DNA of 64,000 nt. Source: Aggregatibacter actinomycetemcomitans. Its GTDB lineage: Bacteria > Pseudomonadota > Gammaproteobacteria > Enterobacterales > Pasteurellaceae. Within the stretch, counting starts at the first letter, position 1, and each line of letters begins with the position of its first letter. Made by a program: the position numbers and the translations under genes. Shown in pieces: positions 9,559-20,325 of the stretch. Below the pieces are notes generated by a model. It searched no databases, had not been told where the DNA came from, and worked only from the letters and a program-made list of their open reading frames with translations. The stretch spans positions 234,337 to 298,336 of the forward strand of contig NZ_NRDF01000002.1 in assembly GCF_003130205.1 (NCBI RefSeq). The letters are read 5' to 3'.

Positions 9559-9693
9559 ATGAAACGCACATTTCAACCTTCTGTATTAAAACGCAGCCGT
9601 ACTCACGGTTTCCGTGCCCGTATGGCGACTAAAAATGGCCGTCAAGTTTTAGCCCGTCGTCGTGCTAAAGGTCGTAAAAGTTTATCTGCATAA
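9559..9693 (+). CDS. rpmH: Ribosomal protein bL34
   Basis: A 44-aa, strongly basic protein beginning [18 protein letters not shown] and ending [10 protein letters not shown], the characteristic bL34 sequence of the large ribosomal subunit. Start and stop are found directly in the sequence. First gene of rpmH-rnpA-yidD-yidC, with rnpA starting 12 bases after its stop. Confidence 0.98.
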
Positions 9694-9705
9694 TCGCATA
9701 TCAAT

Positions 9706-10074
9706 GTGATTAAGCTAAACTTTTCCAGGGAGTTACGCTTGTTAACTCCCGAACATTTTAAATACGTCTTCCAACAGCCGTCCCGCGCCAGTTCACCTGA
9801 AATCACCATTCTTGCCCGCCAGAATAACCTTGAGCATCCCCGCTTAGGCTTAACCGTGGCAAAAAAACACCTGAAACGCGCCCACGATCGTAATCGTATT
9901 AAACGATTGTGCCGGGAATCTTTTCGTTTAGCGCAACATGATTTGCCGAACTATGATTTTGTGATTGTGGCAAAACAGGGAATCGGTGCTTTAAACAACC
10001 GCACTTTATGGCAAACGCTGGATAAATTATGGCAACGACACATTCGTTTGGCGCAAAAATCCTCATCGGATTAA
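9706..10074 (+). CDS. rnpA: Ribonuclease P protein component
   Basis: Protein subunit of RNase P, which binds the leader of precursor tRNAs with the catalytic RNA. 122 aa, starting at a GTG codon ([14 protein letters not shown] follows the initiator) since the overlapping ATG at 9704 is out of frame. The RNR signature region reads [16 protein letters not shown], with the conserved basic residues. Its 3' end overlaps yidD by 46 bases in another frame, a typical arrangement. Confidence 0.96.
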   Translation: MIKLNFSRELRLLTPEHFKYVFQQPSRASSPEITILARQNNLEHPRLGLTVAKKHLKRAHDRNRIKRLCRESFRLAQHDLPNYDFVIVAKQGIGALNNRTLWQTLDKLWQRHIRLAQKSSSD

Positions 10075-10292
10075 TTCGTTTTTACCAAATCGTCATCAGC
10101 CCGTTAATCGGTCCGCGCTGCCGTTTTACGCCCACGTGTTCCTGTTATGGCATTGAGGCGGTAAAAACGCACGGCATGCTAAAAGGTGGTTGGCTTACGC
10201 TTAAACGTATATTAAAATGTCATCCTTTAAATGCGGGTGGGTACGATCCCGTTCCACCGAAGATCAATAATAACAAAACAGAGAATAAATAA
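10029..10292 (+). CDS. yidD: Membrane protein insertion efficiency factor YidD
   Basis: Small membrane-associated protein of 87 aa that assists YidC-dependent membrane insertion. Conserved features are an amphipathic N-terminus, [14 protein letters not shown] near residue 35 and [16 protein letters not shown] near 65. It starts inside rnpA and its stop overlaps the yidC start (TAATG). Confidence 0.95.
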   Translation: MATTHSFGAKILIGLIRFYQIVISPLIGPRCRFTPTCSCYGIEAVKTHGMLKGGWLTLKRILKCHPLNAGGYDPVPPKINNNKTENK

Positions 10293-11923
10293 TGGATTCA
10301 AGACGAGGCCTGCTGGTCATTGCACTACTCTTTATGTCTTTTATTGTTTATCAGCAATGGCAACTGGATTATCACACGCCAAAACCTGTAACAACCGAAC
10401 AAACCGCCGCATCGGCATCCGATGTGCCTGCTTCTTCTAATGCGGGCAATGCGGTTATCGCAACGGACACCCAAGCAAAAGGCAAAATCATTACCTTGGA
10501 AAATGATGTATTTCGCTTGAAAATCAATACGTTGGGCGGTGATGTCGTCAGTTCCGAGTTATTGAAATATGACGCCGAGTTAGATTCAAATACCCCGTTC
10601 ATGTTGCTACAAAATACACCGCAACATGTGTATATCGCACAAAGCGGTTTAATCGGTAAAGACGGGATTGACACCAAATCAGGTCGTGCGGACTATCAAG
10701 TGGACGGTGATAATTTTAAATTGGCCGATGGTCAGAGTGAATTGAGCGTACCTCTTGTTTATGTGAAAGACGGCGTAACCTATCGTAAAGTCTTCACATT
10801 AAAACGTGGTGAATATAACATTGCCGCCAATTACGAAATCAATAACCAAAGCGACAAAACTATCGAAGTGGAACCTTATGGTCAATTAAGACACACTTTG
10901 GTTGAAAGCTCCGGTAATGTGGCAATGCCGACTTATACCGGCGGCGCCTATTCTTCTTCCGAAACCAATTACAAAAAATACAGTTTCAGCGACATGGAAA
11001 ATGCCAACTTGTCCATCAATACTAAAGCCGGTTGGGTGGCTGTGTTGCAACACTATTTCGTTTCTGCCTGGATTCCGAACCAGGGTGCCGAAAATCAGCT
11101 TTACACATTAATAGACAAAGCCAATAACATTGGCTCAATCGGTTATCGCGGCCCGATAATCAGTATCCAACCGAATACGACAGAAACCTTAACCAGCAAA
11201 TTATGGACCGGTCCGAAGCTACAAAATGAAATGGCGCAAGTGGCGAACCATTTGGATTTAACCGTTGACTACGGTTGGGCATGGTTTATTGCAAAACCGT
11301 TATTCTGGTTGTTGACCTTTATTCAAAAACTGGTGCATAACTGGGGTGTGGCGATTATCTGTGTCACCTTAGTGGTGAAGGCAATTTTGTATCCGCTCAC
11401 CAAAGCACAATATACTTCTATGGCAAAAATGCGCATGTTACAACCGAAATTGCAGGAAATGCGCGAACGTTTCGGTGAAGATCGTCAACGTATGAGCCAG
11501 GAAATGATGAAGCTGTATAAAGACGAGAAAGTCAACCCATTAGGCGGTTGTTTACCGTTGTTATTACAAATGCCGATTTTCATCGCTTTATATTGGACTT
11601 TTTTGGAAGCCGTTGAATTACGTCATGCACCGTTCTTCGGTTGGATTCAAGACTTATCTGCACAAGATCCGTATTATATCCTGCCGATCTTAATGGGCGC
11701 TTCCATGTTCTTGTTACAAAAAATGTCACCGACACCGGTTGCCGACCCGATGCAACAAAAAGTGATGACCTTCATGCCGTTAATCTTCATGGTGTTCTTC
11801 CTTTGGTTCCCGGCGGGTCTGGTGCTTTACTGGTTGGTGTCCAACTTAATCACGATTATCCAACAACAACTGATTTACCGTGGTTTAGAGAAAAAAGGGT
11901 TACATACCCGTCATAAAAAATAG
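10292..11923 (+). CDS. yidC: Membrane protein insertase YidC
   Basis: Inner-membrane insertase/chaperone of 543 aa working alone or with SecYEG. The N-terminal helix ([19 protein letters not shown]) is followed by a large periplasmic domain (about 60-330) and the conserved five-helix core from about 345, including [17 protein letters not shown], a cytoplasmic hairpin ([19 protein letters not shown]) with the helix facing ribosome/SRP, and [20 protein letters not shown]. Last gene of the rpmH unit, followed by a terminator. Confidence 0.97.
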   Translation: MDSRRGLLVIALLFMSFIVYQQWQLDYHTPKPVTTEQTAASASDVPASSNAGNAVIATDTQAKGKIITLENDVFRLKINTLGGDVVSSELLKYDAELDSNTPFMLLQNTPQHVYIAQSGLIGKDGIDTKSGRADYQVDGDNFKLADGQSELSVPLVYVKDGVTYRKVFTLKRGEYNIAANYEINNQSDKTIEVEPYGQLRHTLVESSGNVAMPTYTGGAYSSSETNYKKYSFSDMENANLSINTKAGWVAVLQHYFVSAWIPNQGAENQLYTLIDKANNIGSIGYRGPIISIQPNTTETLTSKLWTGPKLQNEMAQVANHLDLTVDYGWAWFIAKPLFWLLTFIQKLVHNWGVAIICVTLVVKAILYPLTKAQYTSMAKMRMLQPKLQEMRERFGEDRQRMSQEMMKLYKDEKVNPLGGCLPLLLQMPIFIALYWTFLEAVELRHAPFFGWIQDLSAQDPYYILPILMGASMFLLQKMSPTPVADPMQQKVMTFMPLIFMVFFLWFPAGLVLYWLVSNLITIIQQQLIYRGLEKKGLHTRHKK

Positions 11924-11941
11924 TTGAATCAACTCATATCT

Positions 11942-11970
11942 AAAGGCACGCATTGGTGCCTTTTATTTTA
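11942..11970 (+). terminator. Terminator after yidC
   Basis: AAAGGCAC, loop GCATTG, GTGCCTTT, then a T-rich run, 19 bases after the yidC stop. Confidence 0.8.
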
Positions 11971-11992
11971 GTTAAAAAACGCATCGAAAAAC

Positions 11993-12022
11993 GACCGCAC
12001 TTTACAGGAAAAAAGTGCGGTC
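11993..12022. terminator. Inverted pair of uptake sequences forming a hairpin
   Basis: GACCGCACTTT and AAAGTGCGGTC, 11-bp stem with a 8-base loop. Two opposed uptake sequences form a terminator-like structure between yidC and mnmE. Confidence 0.6.
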
Positions 12023-12030
12023 ACAAAATG

Positions 12031-12098
12031 CAACGCTTTTTGAATGTTGGCGCTGCCAACAACCTCGCAATGGGTAAACAAGCGAGCTTGTGAATGAC
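12031..12098 (+). repeat. Palindromic repeat family B, intergenic copy
   Basis: Starts CAACGCTTTTTGAATGTTGG and carries the palindrome GTTGGCGCTGCCAAC and the hairpin AAGCGAGCTT. It aligns over its length with the in-frame element inside nagZ (24268-24344, opposite strand), which has CAACGCTTTTTGAACGTCGG at the same place. It lies just before mnmE and partly forms its leader. Confidence 0.6.
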
Positions 12099-12125
12099 AA
12101 AATCCAATGTTTTGAGAATAGACTT

Positions 12126-13481
12126 ATGAAAGAAACAATCGTAGCACAAGCCACAGCCCCTGGACGCGGCGGAATCGGCATTTTGCGTGTGTCCGGTCCT
12201 AAAGCGGTTGAGGTGGCGCAAGCGGTGTTGGGGAAATGCCCGAAACCGCGTATGGCGGACTATTTGCCATTTAAAGAGGCGGACGGCACGGTTTTGGATC
12301 AGGGCATTGCGCTGTATTTTAAAGGACCGAATTCTTTTACCGGCGAAGATGTGCTGGAACTTCAAGGGCACGGCGGGCAGGTTGTACTGGATTTGCTGTT
12401 AAAACGCATTTTGCGCATTGAAGGCATTCGTTTGGCTCGTCCGGGCGAGTTTTCCGAGCAGGCATTTCTGAACGATAAACTGGATTTGGCGCAAGCCGAG
12501 GCCATCGCCGATTTAATTGATGCCAGCTCGGAACAGGCGGCGCGCTCAGCGTTAAAATCCTTGCAGGGCAAATTTTCCAATAAGGTAAATCAGTTGGTGG
12601 ATTCCGTGATTTATCTGCGTACGTATGTGGAAGCCGCGATTGATTTCCCCGATGAAGAAATTGATTTTCTCGCCGACGGTAAAATCGAAGGGCATTTGAA
12701 CGATATTATCGCGCAGCTGGATAAGGTTCGCGCCGAAGCAAAACAAGGTTCGATTTTGCGGGAAGGCATGAAAGTGGTGATTGCCGGTCGTCCGAATGCG
12801 GGTAAATCGAGCTTGTTGAACGCCCTTGCCGGACGGGAAGCGGCGATTGTGACCGACATTGCGGGAACGACACGCGACGTATTACGTGAGCACATTCATT
12901 TGGACGGTATGCCGCTGCATATTATTGATACCGCAGGACTACGCGACGCCACCGACGAAGTGGAGCGTATCGGCATCTCCCGTGCATGGCATGAAATCGA
13001 GCAGGCGGATCGCATTTTGTTGATGCTGGACAGCAGCGATACGGAGCAGGATTTGACAAAAGTGCGGTCGGAATTTTTGGCAAAATTACCGAACAACATT
13101 CCGTTGACCATTATCCGTAATAAAGCGGATTTAAGCGGCGAAGCGGAACGTTTATATGAAGAAGACGGCTATACCGTGGTGAATTTGTCGGCGAAAACGC
13201 AGCAGGGCCTAGATTTATTGCGGGATCATTTAAAACAGGCGATGGGTTATCAAACGGGCATGGAAGGCGGCTTCCTGGCGCGCCGTCGTCATTTGGAAGC
13301 GTTGGAGCTGGCGGCGCAGCATTTGCAACTGGGACAGGTTCAATTAACCCAATTCCAGGCCGGTGAATTGCTGGCAGAAGAATTACGCATGGTGCAAAGC
13401 GCGTTAAGTGAAATTACCGGCCAATTTACCTCCGACGATTTGCTGACGAATATTTTCAGTTCGTTTTGTATCGGCAAATAA
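12126..13481 (+). CDS. mnmE: tRNA uridine-5-carboxymethylaminomethyl modification GTPase MnmE
   Basis: With MnmG, forms 5-carboxymethylaminomethyluridine at the tRNA wobble position. 451 aa: N-terminal folate-binding domain (about 1-118), helical domain, an inserted G domain with [14 protein letters not shown] near residue 222 and [10 protein letters not shown] near 268, and the C-terminal CIGK motif whose cysteine is needed for catalysis. The start at 12126 ([16 protein letters not shown]) matches the family N-terminus; an upstream in-frame ATG at 12090 falls at the edge of a repeat and is not used here. Confidence 0.96.
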   Translation: MKETIVAQATAPGRGGIGILRVSGPKAVEVAQAVLGKCPKPRMADYLPFKEADGTVLDQGIALYFKGPNSFTGEDVLELQGHGGQVVLDLLLKRILRIEGIRLARPGEFSEQAFLNDKLDLAQAEAIADLIDASSEQAARSALKSLQGKFSNKVNQLVDSVIYLRTYVEAAIDFPDEEIDFLADGKIEGHLNDIIAQLDKVRAEAKQGSILREGMKVVIAGRPNAGKSSLLNALAGREAAIVTDIAGTTRDVLREHIHLDGMPLHIIDTAGLRDATDEVERIGISRAWHEIEQADRILLMLDSSDTEQDLTKVRSEFLAKLPNNIPLTIIRNKADLSGEAERLYEEDGYTVVNLSAKTQQGLDLLRDHLKQAMGYQTGMEGGFLARRRHLEALELAAQHLQLGQVQLTQFQAGELLAEELRMVQSALSEITGQFTSDDLLTNIFSSFCIGK

Positions 13482-13483
13482 GA

Positions 13484-13529
13484 CAAAAGTGCGGTGGAAA
13501 TTTCAGGTGTTTTTTCTACCGCACTTTTG
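13484..13529. terminator. Inverted uptake-sequence pair after mnmE
   Basis: CAAAAGTGCGGT (13484-13495) and ACCGCACTTTTG (13518-13529) form a 12-bp stem 3 bases after the mnmE stop. Confidence 0.6.
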
Positions 13530-13563
13530 GCGTATCGATGTATCCATTCGGCATATAACATAT

Positions 13564-13592
13564 AAAAAGGTGAGCGAGGTGCTCACCTTTTT
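13564..13592. terminator. Bidirectional terminator between mnmE and era
   Basis: AAAAAGGTGAGC, loop GAGGT, GCTCACCTTTTT: a 12-bp stem with A and T runs on either side, so it can stop transcription from mnmE and from the era operon, which ends at 13595. Confidence 0.85.
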
Positions 13593-13594
13593 GT

Positions 13595-14503
13595 TTAATC
13601 TTCCATATAGCCCAAACTGCGCAGGGCGCGCTCATCATCCGCCCAGCCGGATTTTACTTTCACCCAAAGCTCCAAATGGACTTTGTTGTCAAATAAGCGT
13701 TCCATATCCAGACGGGCTTCAGTACCGATTTTTTTCAGTTTTTCGCCTTTATGTCCGATGACGATTTTTTTCTGTCCGTCCCGTTCCACCAAAATTAAAG
13801 CGTTAATTTCGTAAGTGCCGCGTTCGTTGACTTTAAATTGTTCGATTTCCACAGTGACGGAATAAGGTAATTCCTCGCCCATAAAACGCATGAGTTTTTC
13901 GCGGATAATTTCCGATGCCATGAAACGTTGGGAACGATCAGTGACGTAATCTTCCGGGAAATGGTGTATGCCGGGGCGGAGTGATTTGCGCACGATTTGT
14001 TCAAGCACGTTAACGTTATTGCCTTTCTCGGCGGAAATCGGCACGATGTCGGCAAAGTTGAATTTGCTGCTGATTTCGGTGATAAACGGCAGCAAATCGT
14101 CTTTGTTTTTGATGTTGTCGATTTTATTAATGGCAAGCACCACCGGTGCTTTGGTTTTGCGCAGTTTGTTTAGCACCATTTCATCATCGTCGTTCCAGTG
14201 CGTGCCGTCCACCACGAAAATCACCAAATCCACATCGCTGATGGCGCTACTGGCGGCGCGGTTCATCAGGCGATTGATGGCGCGTTTTTCTTCAATGTGC
14301 AATCCCGGGGTGTCCACATAAATTTCCTGATACGCACCTTCGGTTTTAATGCCCACAATGCGGTGGCGGGTGGTTTGTGCTTTGCGTGAAGTAATGGAGA
14401 TTTTTTGCCCGAGGATTTTATTGAGTAGGGTGGATTTGCCCACATTCGGACGACCGACGATAGCAATAAAGCCGCAGTAAGTTTCGTTTTGTTGTTCGCT
14501 CAT
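13595..14503 (-). CDS. era: GTPase Era
   Basis: Essential GTPase (302 aa) for 16S rRNA processing and 30S assembly. GTPase motifs: G1 [14 protein letters not shown] near residue 17, G3 VDTPGLH near 63, G4 NKID near 125, and the C-terminal KH RNA-binding domain around [13 protein letters not shown] near 249. It overlaps rnc by four bases (ATGA) and is the last gene of lepA-lepB-rnc-era. Confidence 0.97.
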   Translation of the reverse strand: MSEQQNETYCGFIAIVGRPNVGKSTLLNKILGQKISITSRKAQTTRHRIVGIKTEGAYQEIYVDTPGLHIEEKRAINRLMNRAASSAISDVDLVIFVVDGTHWNDDDEMVLNKLRKTKAPVVLAINKIDNIKNKDDLLPFITEISSKFNFADIVPISAEKGNNVNVLEQIVRKSLRPGIHHFPEDYVTDRSQRFMASEIIREKLMRFMGEELPYSVTVEIEQFKVNERGTYEINALILVERDGQKKIVIGHKGEKLKKIGTEARLDMERLFDNKVHLELWVKVKSGWADDERALRSLGYMED

Positions 14504-15180
14504 TTGATATTCAACTCTTGTAAAATTTGTTCTGCCGCCGCTTGTTCCGCTTTACGACGACTGGAACCTTTGCCGATAAAAGTGCGGTCATTATTTTGAA
14601 TGGAACATTCCACGATGAACAATTGATTATGGGCTTCCCCTTGAATATTCACGATATTATACGTCGGCAAAGGCAGGCGATTGCCTTGTAAATATTCCTG
14701 CAAGCGGGTTTTCGCATCTTTTTGATTGTCGCCCGGTTTAATTTCTTTCAATAAATTCTGATACCACTGACGCACAATTTGTGTTGCATTTGTCAGATTG
14801 CTGTCCAGTGAAATCGCGCCGATAATGGCTTCCACGCAATCCGCCAGAATAGATTCACGGCGGAAACCGCCGCTTTTAAATTCCCCTTGACCGAGCAAAA
14901 TATAATCACCCAGCTTAAAATCCCGCGCCAGCAGGGCAAGGGTCGGCTCGCGCACCAAGGTGGCGCGCATACGACTCAATTCCCCTTCGTTACATTTCGG
15001 GAATTGATGGAACAAGGCTTCGCCGATGGTTAAATTCAAAATGGCATCGCCTAAAAATTCCAGCCGCTCATTGTGTTGATGGCCGGCGCTACGATGGGTT
15101 AAAGCCTGTTTAAGCAACTCGATATTTTGGAACCCGTAGTTAATTTGACGTTGTAAACGTTCTAATTGATTTTCTTTCAT
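14500..15180 (-). CDS. rnc: Ribonuclease III
   Basis: Double-strand-specific endonuclease (226 aa) processing rRNA precursors and structured mRNAs. The catalytic signature [13 protein letters not shown] is near residue 38, the second acidic site [14 protein letters not shown] near 113, and a double-stranded-RNA-binding domain covers about 150-224 ([10 protein letters not shown] to [14 protein letters not shown]). An uptake sequence lies within the gene (near 14580). It begins 6 bases after the lepB stop. Confidence 0.97.
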   Translation of the reverse strand: MKENQLERLQRQINYGFQNIELLKQALTHRSAGHQHNERLEFLGDAILNLTIGEALFHQFPKCNEGELSRMRATLVREPTLALLARDFKLGDYILLGQGEFKSGGFRRESILADCVEAIIGAISLDSNLTNATQIVRQWYQNLLKEIKPGDNQKDAKTRLQEYLQGNRLPLPTYNIVNIQGEAHNQLFIVECSIQNNDRTFIGKGSSRRKAEQAAAEQILQELNIK

Positions 15181-15186
15181 ATTGAA

Positions 15187-16209
15187 TTATTGGATTTTTT
15201 GGAACAACCGTTCGGTACGCACGCCGGTCGGCCATTCATCCTGTTCTTTCTTCAAACTCAGCCAAATATAGGTGGCTTTGCCGACGATATTTTGTTCCGG
15301 TACAAAGCCCCAAAAACGGCTGTCTTCGCTGTTGTTGCGGTTGTCGCCCATCACGAAATAGTGATTTTCCGGCACGACCCATTCGGTTACGTAATTGTCC
15401 TGTTTATCAAAGGCTTTATAGCGGAAACCTTCATTTCTCACCTCTGGTGCCCAATGAATCGCATGGGAAACATCACCGCTTTCGATAGTTTCCAACGGGG
15501 AAGGACCATAAACAATCTTGCCTGCGTAATCACGTCCTAAAATGAAACGGAAATTTTCATTCGGTTGCGGCTGGGTGTAACTAAATTCTTTGGTGGTGCA
15601 ATCGGTGAGGCATTCTTTGCCGTCTTTACCGTAAACGATGGTGAGGTGACGGTTGACATCATTGTAAATAACCCGATCGCCCGGCGTGCCGACAACACGT
15701 TTAATGTAGTCTACGCTTGGTGATTCCGGTGCTTTGAACACGATCACGTCACCGCGTTGCGGTTTGCCCATTTTGATTATGGTGTTTTGGAAGACGGGAT
15801 CTTTAATGCCGTAGTCAAACTTATTTACCAAAATAAAATCGCCGATGCGCAAGGTCGGTTCCATTGACGAAGAAGGAATTTGGAACGGTTCGAACACAAA
15901 AGAGCGAATAATTAACACAAACGCCAATACCGGAAAGAGCGACGCCGTAAACTCAGCGCTTTCGGAAATCGGTTCGATTTGCGCTTTTTCTTCGTCCGTT
16001 AAGGTTTTTCCGCTGCGTTGTTCTAACCGACTGATTTGTCTGGCACGTTTCGGCAATACGCCAAAACGCAGATAACACCAAACCACACCGGAAAGTGCGG
16101 TGAAAATAATCAGTAAAATTGAAAAGGTGTTAGGCAGTTGGAAATGATCCAATAGCTTCCATAAACCATATCCGACAGCGATTAAAATAATTGTAAATAA
16201 ATTCGACAT
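15187..16209 (-). CDS. lepB: Signal peptidase I
   Basis: Membrane serine protease (340 aa) that removes signal peptides from exported proteins. Two N-terminal membrane segments enclose a cytoplasmic loop; the catalytic serine is in FQIPSSSMEPTLRIGDF near residue 110 and the catalytic lysine in DYIKRVVGTPGDRV near 167; the Box E region VMGDNRNNSEDSRFWGFV is near 293. The ATG at 16209 (MSNLFTIIL) has GGAAG upstream; a longer start at 16236 would overlap lepA. Ten bases separate it from lepA. Confidence 0.96.
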   Translation of the reverse strand: MSNLFTIILIAVGYGLWKLLDHFQLPNTFSILLIIFTALSGVVWCYLRFGVLPKRARQISRLEQRSGKTLTDEEKAQIEPISESAEFTASLFPVLAFVLIIRSFVFEPFQIPSSSMEPTLRIGDFILVNKFDYGIKDPVFQNTIIKMGKPQRGDVIVFKAPESPSVDYIKRVVGTPGDRVIYNDVNRHLTIVYGKDGKECLTDCTTKEFSYTQPQPNENFRFILGRDYAGKIVYGPSPLETIESGDVSHAIHWAPEVRNEGFRYKAFDKQDNYVTEWVVPENHYFVMGDNRNNSEDSRFWGFVPEQNIVGKATYIWLSLKKEQDEWPTGVRTERLFQKIQ

Positions 16210-16219
16210 TGACACTTCC

Positions 16220-18016
16220 TTATTTGTCTTTTCCAACGTGCAAGATGGCTAAGAAGGCTTCTTGCGGCACTTCCACGTTACCCAGTTGTTTCATGCGTTT
16301 CTTACCTTCTTTTTGTTTTTGCAACAATTTCTTCTTACGGCTTACATCACCGCCATAACACTTCGCCAAAACGTTTTTACGCAATTGTTTCACCGTAGAG
16401 CGGGCGATAATGTGGTTGCCGATAGCCGCCTGAATGGCAATATCAAATTGCTGGCGCGGAATCAGCTCACGCATTTTTTCGACCAATTCACGACCGCGAT
16501 ACGGCGCATTGTCTTTGTGTACGATTAACGCCAAGGCATCCACGCGTTCGCCGTTGATCATAATATCCACGCGAACCATGTCCGCCGCTTGGAAGCGTTT
16601 GAAACCGTAGTCCAAAGACGCATAACCGCGCGAAGTGGATTTTAATCGATCAAAGAAATCCAGCACCACTTCGCCCATCGGGATTTCATAAGTGAGCGCC
16701 ACTTGATTGCCGTGATACACCATGTGGGTTTGCACCCCGCGTTTTTCCACGCACAGGGTAATTACATTGCCCAAATAGGTTTGCGGCAACAGCATATTAC
16801 ATTCCGCAATCGGCTCACGAATTTCCGCGATATTGTTTAACGGCGGCAGTTTTGACGGGCTATCTACATAGACTACCTCGCCATTGGTAAGTTCGACTTC
16901 ATAGACTACGGTCGGCGCGGTAGTGATTAAATCCAAATCATATTCCCGCTCCAGGCGCTCCTGGATGATTTCCATGTGCAACAAACCAAGGAAACCACAA
17001 CGGAAACCGAAACCAAGTGCGGTGGAATTTTCCGGTTCATAGAATAGAGAAGCATCGTTTAGGCTTAACTTACCCAGTGCGTCGCGGAAGGCTTCGTAAT
17101 CGTCAGAACTGATTGGGAACAGCCCGGCATAAACCTGCGGTTTCACTTTTTTAAAGCCCGGTAAGACGGAACTTGCGGGATGATTATGTAGGGTCAACGT
17201 ATCGCCCACCGGCGCACCTAAGATGTCTTTAATGGCACATACTACCCAGCCCACTTCGCCGCAATTTAATACGGTGGTATCCACTTGTTTCGGGGTAAAA
17301 ATCCCCAAGCGATCCACGTTATACGATTGTCCCGTGGACATCACTTTGATTTTATCGCCTTTGCGTAATGTACCGTTTTTAATCCGCACCAAGGACACCA
17401 CGCCTAAATAATTGTCGAACCAGGAGTCGATAATCAAGGCTTGTAACGGCGCGTTCGGATCGCCTTCCGGTGCGGGGATTTTCGCCACGATTTCTTCCAA
17501 TACGTCTTCAATGCCCACGCCGGTTTTGGCGGAACAGCGTACCGCATCAATGGCGTCAATGCCCACAATTTCTTCAATTTCTTCCGCCACGCGTTCAGGT
17601 TCGGCAGCAGGCAGGTCGATTTTGTTTAAAATCGGCACCACTTCCAAATTCATTTCAATGGCGGTGTAACAGTTCGCCAAAGTTTGCGCTTCCACACCTT
17701 GTCCTGCATCTACGACTAATAACGCGCCTTCACAAGCGGCAAGGGAACGGGACACTTCATAAGAAAAGTCAACGTGTCCCGGGGTGTCGATAAAGTTAAG
17801 TTGATAGGTTTCGCCGTCTTTGGCGTTGTAATTTAAGGTCACGCTTTGCGCTTTAATGGTGATTCCGCGCTCACGTTCAAGATCCATGGAATCCAACACC
17901 TGCTCCGCCATTTCGCGATCGGACAACCCGCCGCAGGTCTGGATTAAACGATCCGATAAGGTGGATTTACCGTGGTCAATATGGGCAATAATGGAAAAGT
18001 TGCGAATATTCTTCAT
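16220..18016 (-). CDS. lepA: Elongation factor 4 (LepA)
   Basis: Ribosome-associated GTPase, 598 aa, the normal length, implicated in back-translocation and initiation. G1 [16 protein letters not shown] is near residue 9, G3 [17 protein letters not shown] near 75, and the LepA-specific C-terminal domain ends [19 protein letters not shown] (split here as the family tail). The start at 18016 ([12 protein letters not shown]) matches the family; ten upstream codons in frame are unlikely to be translated. First gene of lepA-lepB-rnc-era. Confidence 0.97.
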   Translation of the reverse strand: MKNIRNFSIIAHIDHGKSTLSDRLIQTCGGLSDREMAEQVLDSMDLERERGITIKAQSVTLNYNAKDGETYQLNFIDTPGHVDFSYEVSRSLAACEGALLVVDAGQGVEAQTLANCYTAIEMNLEVVPILNKIDLPAAEPERVAEEIEEIVGIDAIDAVRCSAKTGVGIEDVLEEIVAKIPAPEGDPNAPLQALIIDSWFDNYLGVVSLVRIKNGTLRKGDKIKVMSTGQSYNVDRLGIFTPKQVDTTVLNCGEVGWVVCAIKDILGAPVGDTLTLHNHPASSVLPGFKKVKPQVYAGLFPISSDDYEAFRDALGKLSLNDASLFYEPENSTALGFGFRCGFLGLLHMEIIQERLEREYDLDLITTAPTVVYEVELTNGEVVYVDSPSKLPPLNNIAEIREPIAECNMLLPQTYLGNVITLCVEKRGVQTHMVYHGNQVALTYEIPMGEVVLDFFDRLKSTSRGYASLDYGFKRFQAADMVRVDIMINGERVDALALIVHKDNAPYRGRELVEKMRELIPRQQFDIAIQAAIGNHIIARSTVKQLRKNVLAKCYGGDVSRKKKLLQKQKEGKKRMKQLGNVEVPQEAFLAILHVGKDK

Positions 18017-18132
18017 AAATAGGTAAGTTTTCTCATAAAAAGTCATTAAATTTAACTGGCGGATTGTACCTGAAAAGCATGGGGAGCGCTAGAAAAGAAA
18101 GGAAAAGTGCGGTCGTTTTTTACGGCGTCTTG

Positions 18133-18170
18133 AAAAAACAAAACCCCGAATCGTTTCGGGGTTTCTTTTT
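18133..18170 (-). terminator. Terminator downstream of grcA
   Basis: AAACCCCGAA, a four-base loop and TTCGGGGTTT; read on the minus strand it is followed by a T-run (plus-strand A-run at 18133-18139). It separates grcA from lepA, which is on the same strand. Confidence 0.85.
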
Positions 18171-18184
18171 AATTCAACCTGAAA

Positions 18185-18568
18185 TTACAGGCTTTCAGTG
18201 AAAGTACGGGTGATAACGTCGCGTTGTTGTTCCGGAGTCAAAGAGTTGAAACGTACGGCATAACCGGAAACGCGGATAGTTAATTGCGGATATTTTTCAG
18301 GGTGTTTTACCGCATCTTCTAATGTTTCACGACGTAATACGTTAACGTTTAAATGTTGACCGCCTTCAACTTTAACGGTTGGCGTAACATCTACCGGCAA
18401 TTCGCGATATTCGATTTTACCAAGTTCACTTACTGCAACCACTTGATCTTCAGCGTAATCGCCTTTTGCACATAAACAACGAGCTTCACCTTTTTCGCTA
18501 TCTAACAACCAGAAAGAGTTTAACAAATTGTCGTTAGCCGCTTGGGTAATTTGAATACCTTTAATCAT
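18185..18568 (-). CDS. grcA: Autonomous glycyl radical cofactor GrcA (YfiD)
   Basis: A 127-aa stand-in for the C-terminal glycyl-radical domain of pyruvate formate-lyase; it restores PFL cut by oxygen at its glycyl radical. The C-terminal stretch [17 protein letters not shown] carries the radical glycine and closely resembles the end of PflB in this window (27220-29532), as does [14 protein letters not shown]. Own terminator at 18133-18170. An FNR-like box lies 125 bases upstream. Confidence 0.95.
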   Translation of the reverse strand: MIKGIQITQAANDNLLNSFWLLDSEKGEARCLCAKGDYAEDQVVAVSELGKIEYRELPVDVTPTVKVEGGQHLNVNVLRRETLEDAVKHPEKYPQLTIRVSGYAVRFNSLTPEQQRDVITRTFTESL

Positions 18569-18854
18569 AAATGCCTCCTAAATTTGGCGCGTTTGTATAT
18601 TAATTGAACGGTGCGGATTCTATCAAAAATTTTGAAGTTTTCAAATTAATTTGACCTGGAACCAAACTCTTTTTTCAATTAATTTTTAATATTTGACGCA
18701 CGTCAAAAATATTTGGCATTTTTGAGGTATTATTTAACAAAATAAGGCGATTTTTATTACAATTTTATAACAAATAAACTGCGCCGCTTACTATGAATTT
18801 CGCCCGAGGTTCTTTATAATTCCTGCTCATTAAGAAATGTGTTGGAATTTTGGT
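18569..18854. promoter_or_regulatory. Divergent grcA/ung control region
   Basis: AT-rich 286-base region. It contains the FNR-like box at 18693-18706, a candidate -10 box TATTAT at 18728-18733 for ung, and a TTTGAAGTTTTCAAA palindrome near 18632-18646 closer to grcA whose half-site spacing is one base short of an FNR box. Confidence 0.5.
18693..18706. promoter_or_regulatory. FNR-like box between grcA and ung
   Basis: TTGACGCACGTCAA is a perfect inverted repeat that differs from the FNR consensus TTGATnnnnATCAA at one position per half-site. Its centre (18699.5) is 31 bases before the centre of TATTAT at 18728-18733, the spacing of a class II FNR-activated promoter reading towards ung. Regulation of grcA by FNR is known in Escherichia coli (yfiD). 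Confidence 0.55.
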
Positions 18855-19523
18855 ATGAGAACCTGGAAAGATGTGATCGGACAAGAAAAGCAACAGCCTT
18901 ATTTTCAGCAGGTGCTGGGACGGGTGCACGCGGAGCGCGAGCAGGGCAAGATTATTTACCCGCCGGCGCCGGATGTGTTTAATGCCTTTAAATTAACCGA
19001 GTTTGAACAAGTGAAAGTGGTGATTTTAGGGCAGGATCCGTATCATGGTCCGAATCAAGCGCACGGTTTGTCTTTTTCCGTAAAACATGGTGTGCGTCCG
19101 CCGCCGTCGTTGGTGAATATTTATCAGGAATTATCGAAAGACATTGACGGTTTTCAAATCCCTAATCACGGTTGTTTGTTGGAATGGGCGCAGCAAGGCG
19201 TGTTACTGCTGAATTCGGTGTTGACCGTGGAACAAGGTCTGGCACACTCTCATGCCAATTGGGGCTGGGAAATTTTCACCGATAAAGTGATTGAAACCTT
19301 GAATTCGCAACGGGAAAATCTGGTCTTTTTATTGTGGGGCAGTCCGGCGCAGAAAAAAGGGCGGTTTATTGACAGACAAAAACACTGCGTGCTGACATCC
19401 GTGCATCCGTCGCCGTTATCCGCCCATCGCGGTTTTTTTGGCTGTCGTCATTTCTCCCAAGCCAATACTTATTTACAACAACACCATATTGCGCCGATTA
19501 ACTGGCAATTAACTTCAATTTAG
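18855..19523 (+). CDS. ung: Uracil-DNA glycosylase
   Basis: Excises uracil from DNA (222 aa). The catalytic water-activating motif [18 protein letters not shown] is near residue 59, and the DNA-intercalating leucine loop [13 protein letters not shown] near 184. The ATG at 18855 ([17 protein letters not shown]) matches the family; an earlier in-frame ATG at 18837 adds six residues without support. Confidence 0.96.
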   Translation: MRTWKDVIGQEKQQPYFQQVLGRVHAEREQGKIIYPPAPDVFNAFKLTEFEQVKVVILGQDPYHGPNQAHGLSFSVKHGVRPPPSLVNIYQELSKDIDGFQIPNHGCLLEWAQQGVLLLNSVLTVEQGLAHSHANWGWEIFTDKVIETLNSQRENLVFLLWGSPAQKKGRFIDRQKHCVLTSVHPSPLSAHRGFFGCRHFSQANTYLQQHHIAPINWQLTSI

Positions 19524-19544
19524 CTTTTATTAATAGGAATTTTT

Positions 19545-20324
19545 ATGCTCGCGATTATTTCTCCGGCAAAGACGTTAGATTTTCAGTCTTCCGTGCCGGA
19601 AAAACTCTCGAAATTTCAACCGCACTTTTTGCCGCAAAGCCAACAATTAATCGACATTTGCCGTCGTCTGACACCGGCGGATATTGCGTCGCTCATGTCC
19701 ATCAGCGACAAACTGGCGGGGTTGAATTCCGCCCGTTTTGCCGAATGGCAATTAGAACATAACGAACGTAATGCCAAAGCGGCGGTGTATGCTTTCAGAG
19801 GCGATGTTTACACCGGCTTGGACGTGGATTCCCTAAGCCATGACGATATGTTGTTCGTACAACAACATTTGCGCATTTTGTCCGGTTTATACGGGCTGTT
19901 GACGCCGTTGGATTTGATTCAGCCCTATCGATTGGAAATGGGCACCAAATTAGCCAACGGCAAAGGCGCCGATTTATATGCCTTTTGGCATGGTTTGGTG
20001 ACACAGGCGTTACAGCAGGCGATTGATGAGCAACAGGATGACCTTTTGGTGAACCTGGCGTCCGATGAATATTACAAATCCGTGCAACCGTCGAATTTAA
20101 CGGCGCAAATCATCAAGCCGGTGTTTTTAGATAATAAAAACGGTAAATACAAAATCATCAGTTTCTATGCCAAAAAAGCCCGTGGTTTAATGTGTCGTTA
20201 TCTTATCCAACATCGCGTAACGGAAGTAGAACAGTTGAAAGATTTCGACTTCGGCGGTTATTGGTTTGACAGCGCGTCTTCAAGCAAAACGGAATTTGTC
20301 TTTAAACGGGATTTGGCGGAATAA
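19545..20324 (+). CDS. yaaA: Peroxide stress protein YaaA
   Basis: 259-aa member of the YaaA/UPF0246 family, which in Escherichia coli lowers intracellular iron and limits oxidative damage during peroxide stress. Family signatures: [13 protein letters not shown] at the N-terminus, [19 protein letters not shown] near 122, and [11 protein letters not shown] near 167. An uptake sequence is embedded near 19620. It is followed one base later by a lipoprotein gene and then fieF, which suggests a metal or peroxide-related cluster (inference). Confidence 0.92.
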   Translation: MLAIISPAKTLDFQSSVPEKLSKFQPHFLPQSQQLIDICRRLTPADIASLMSISDKLAGLNSARFAEWQLEHNERNAKAAVYAFRGDVYTGLDVDSLSHDDMLFVQQHLRILSGLYGLLTPLDLIQPYRLEMGTKLANGKGADLYAFWHGLVTQALQQAIDEQQDDLLVNLASDEYYKSVQPSNLTAQIIKPVFLDNKNGKYKIISFYAKKARGLMCRYLIQHRVTEVEQLKDFDFGGYWFDSASSSKTEFVFKRDLAE

Positions 20325-20325
20325 T

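Noticed and set aside
18632..18646. Second FNR box near grcA (TTTGAAGTTTTCAAA)
   Set aside because: Half-site spacing is one base too short for FNR; kept only as a palindrome note.
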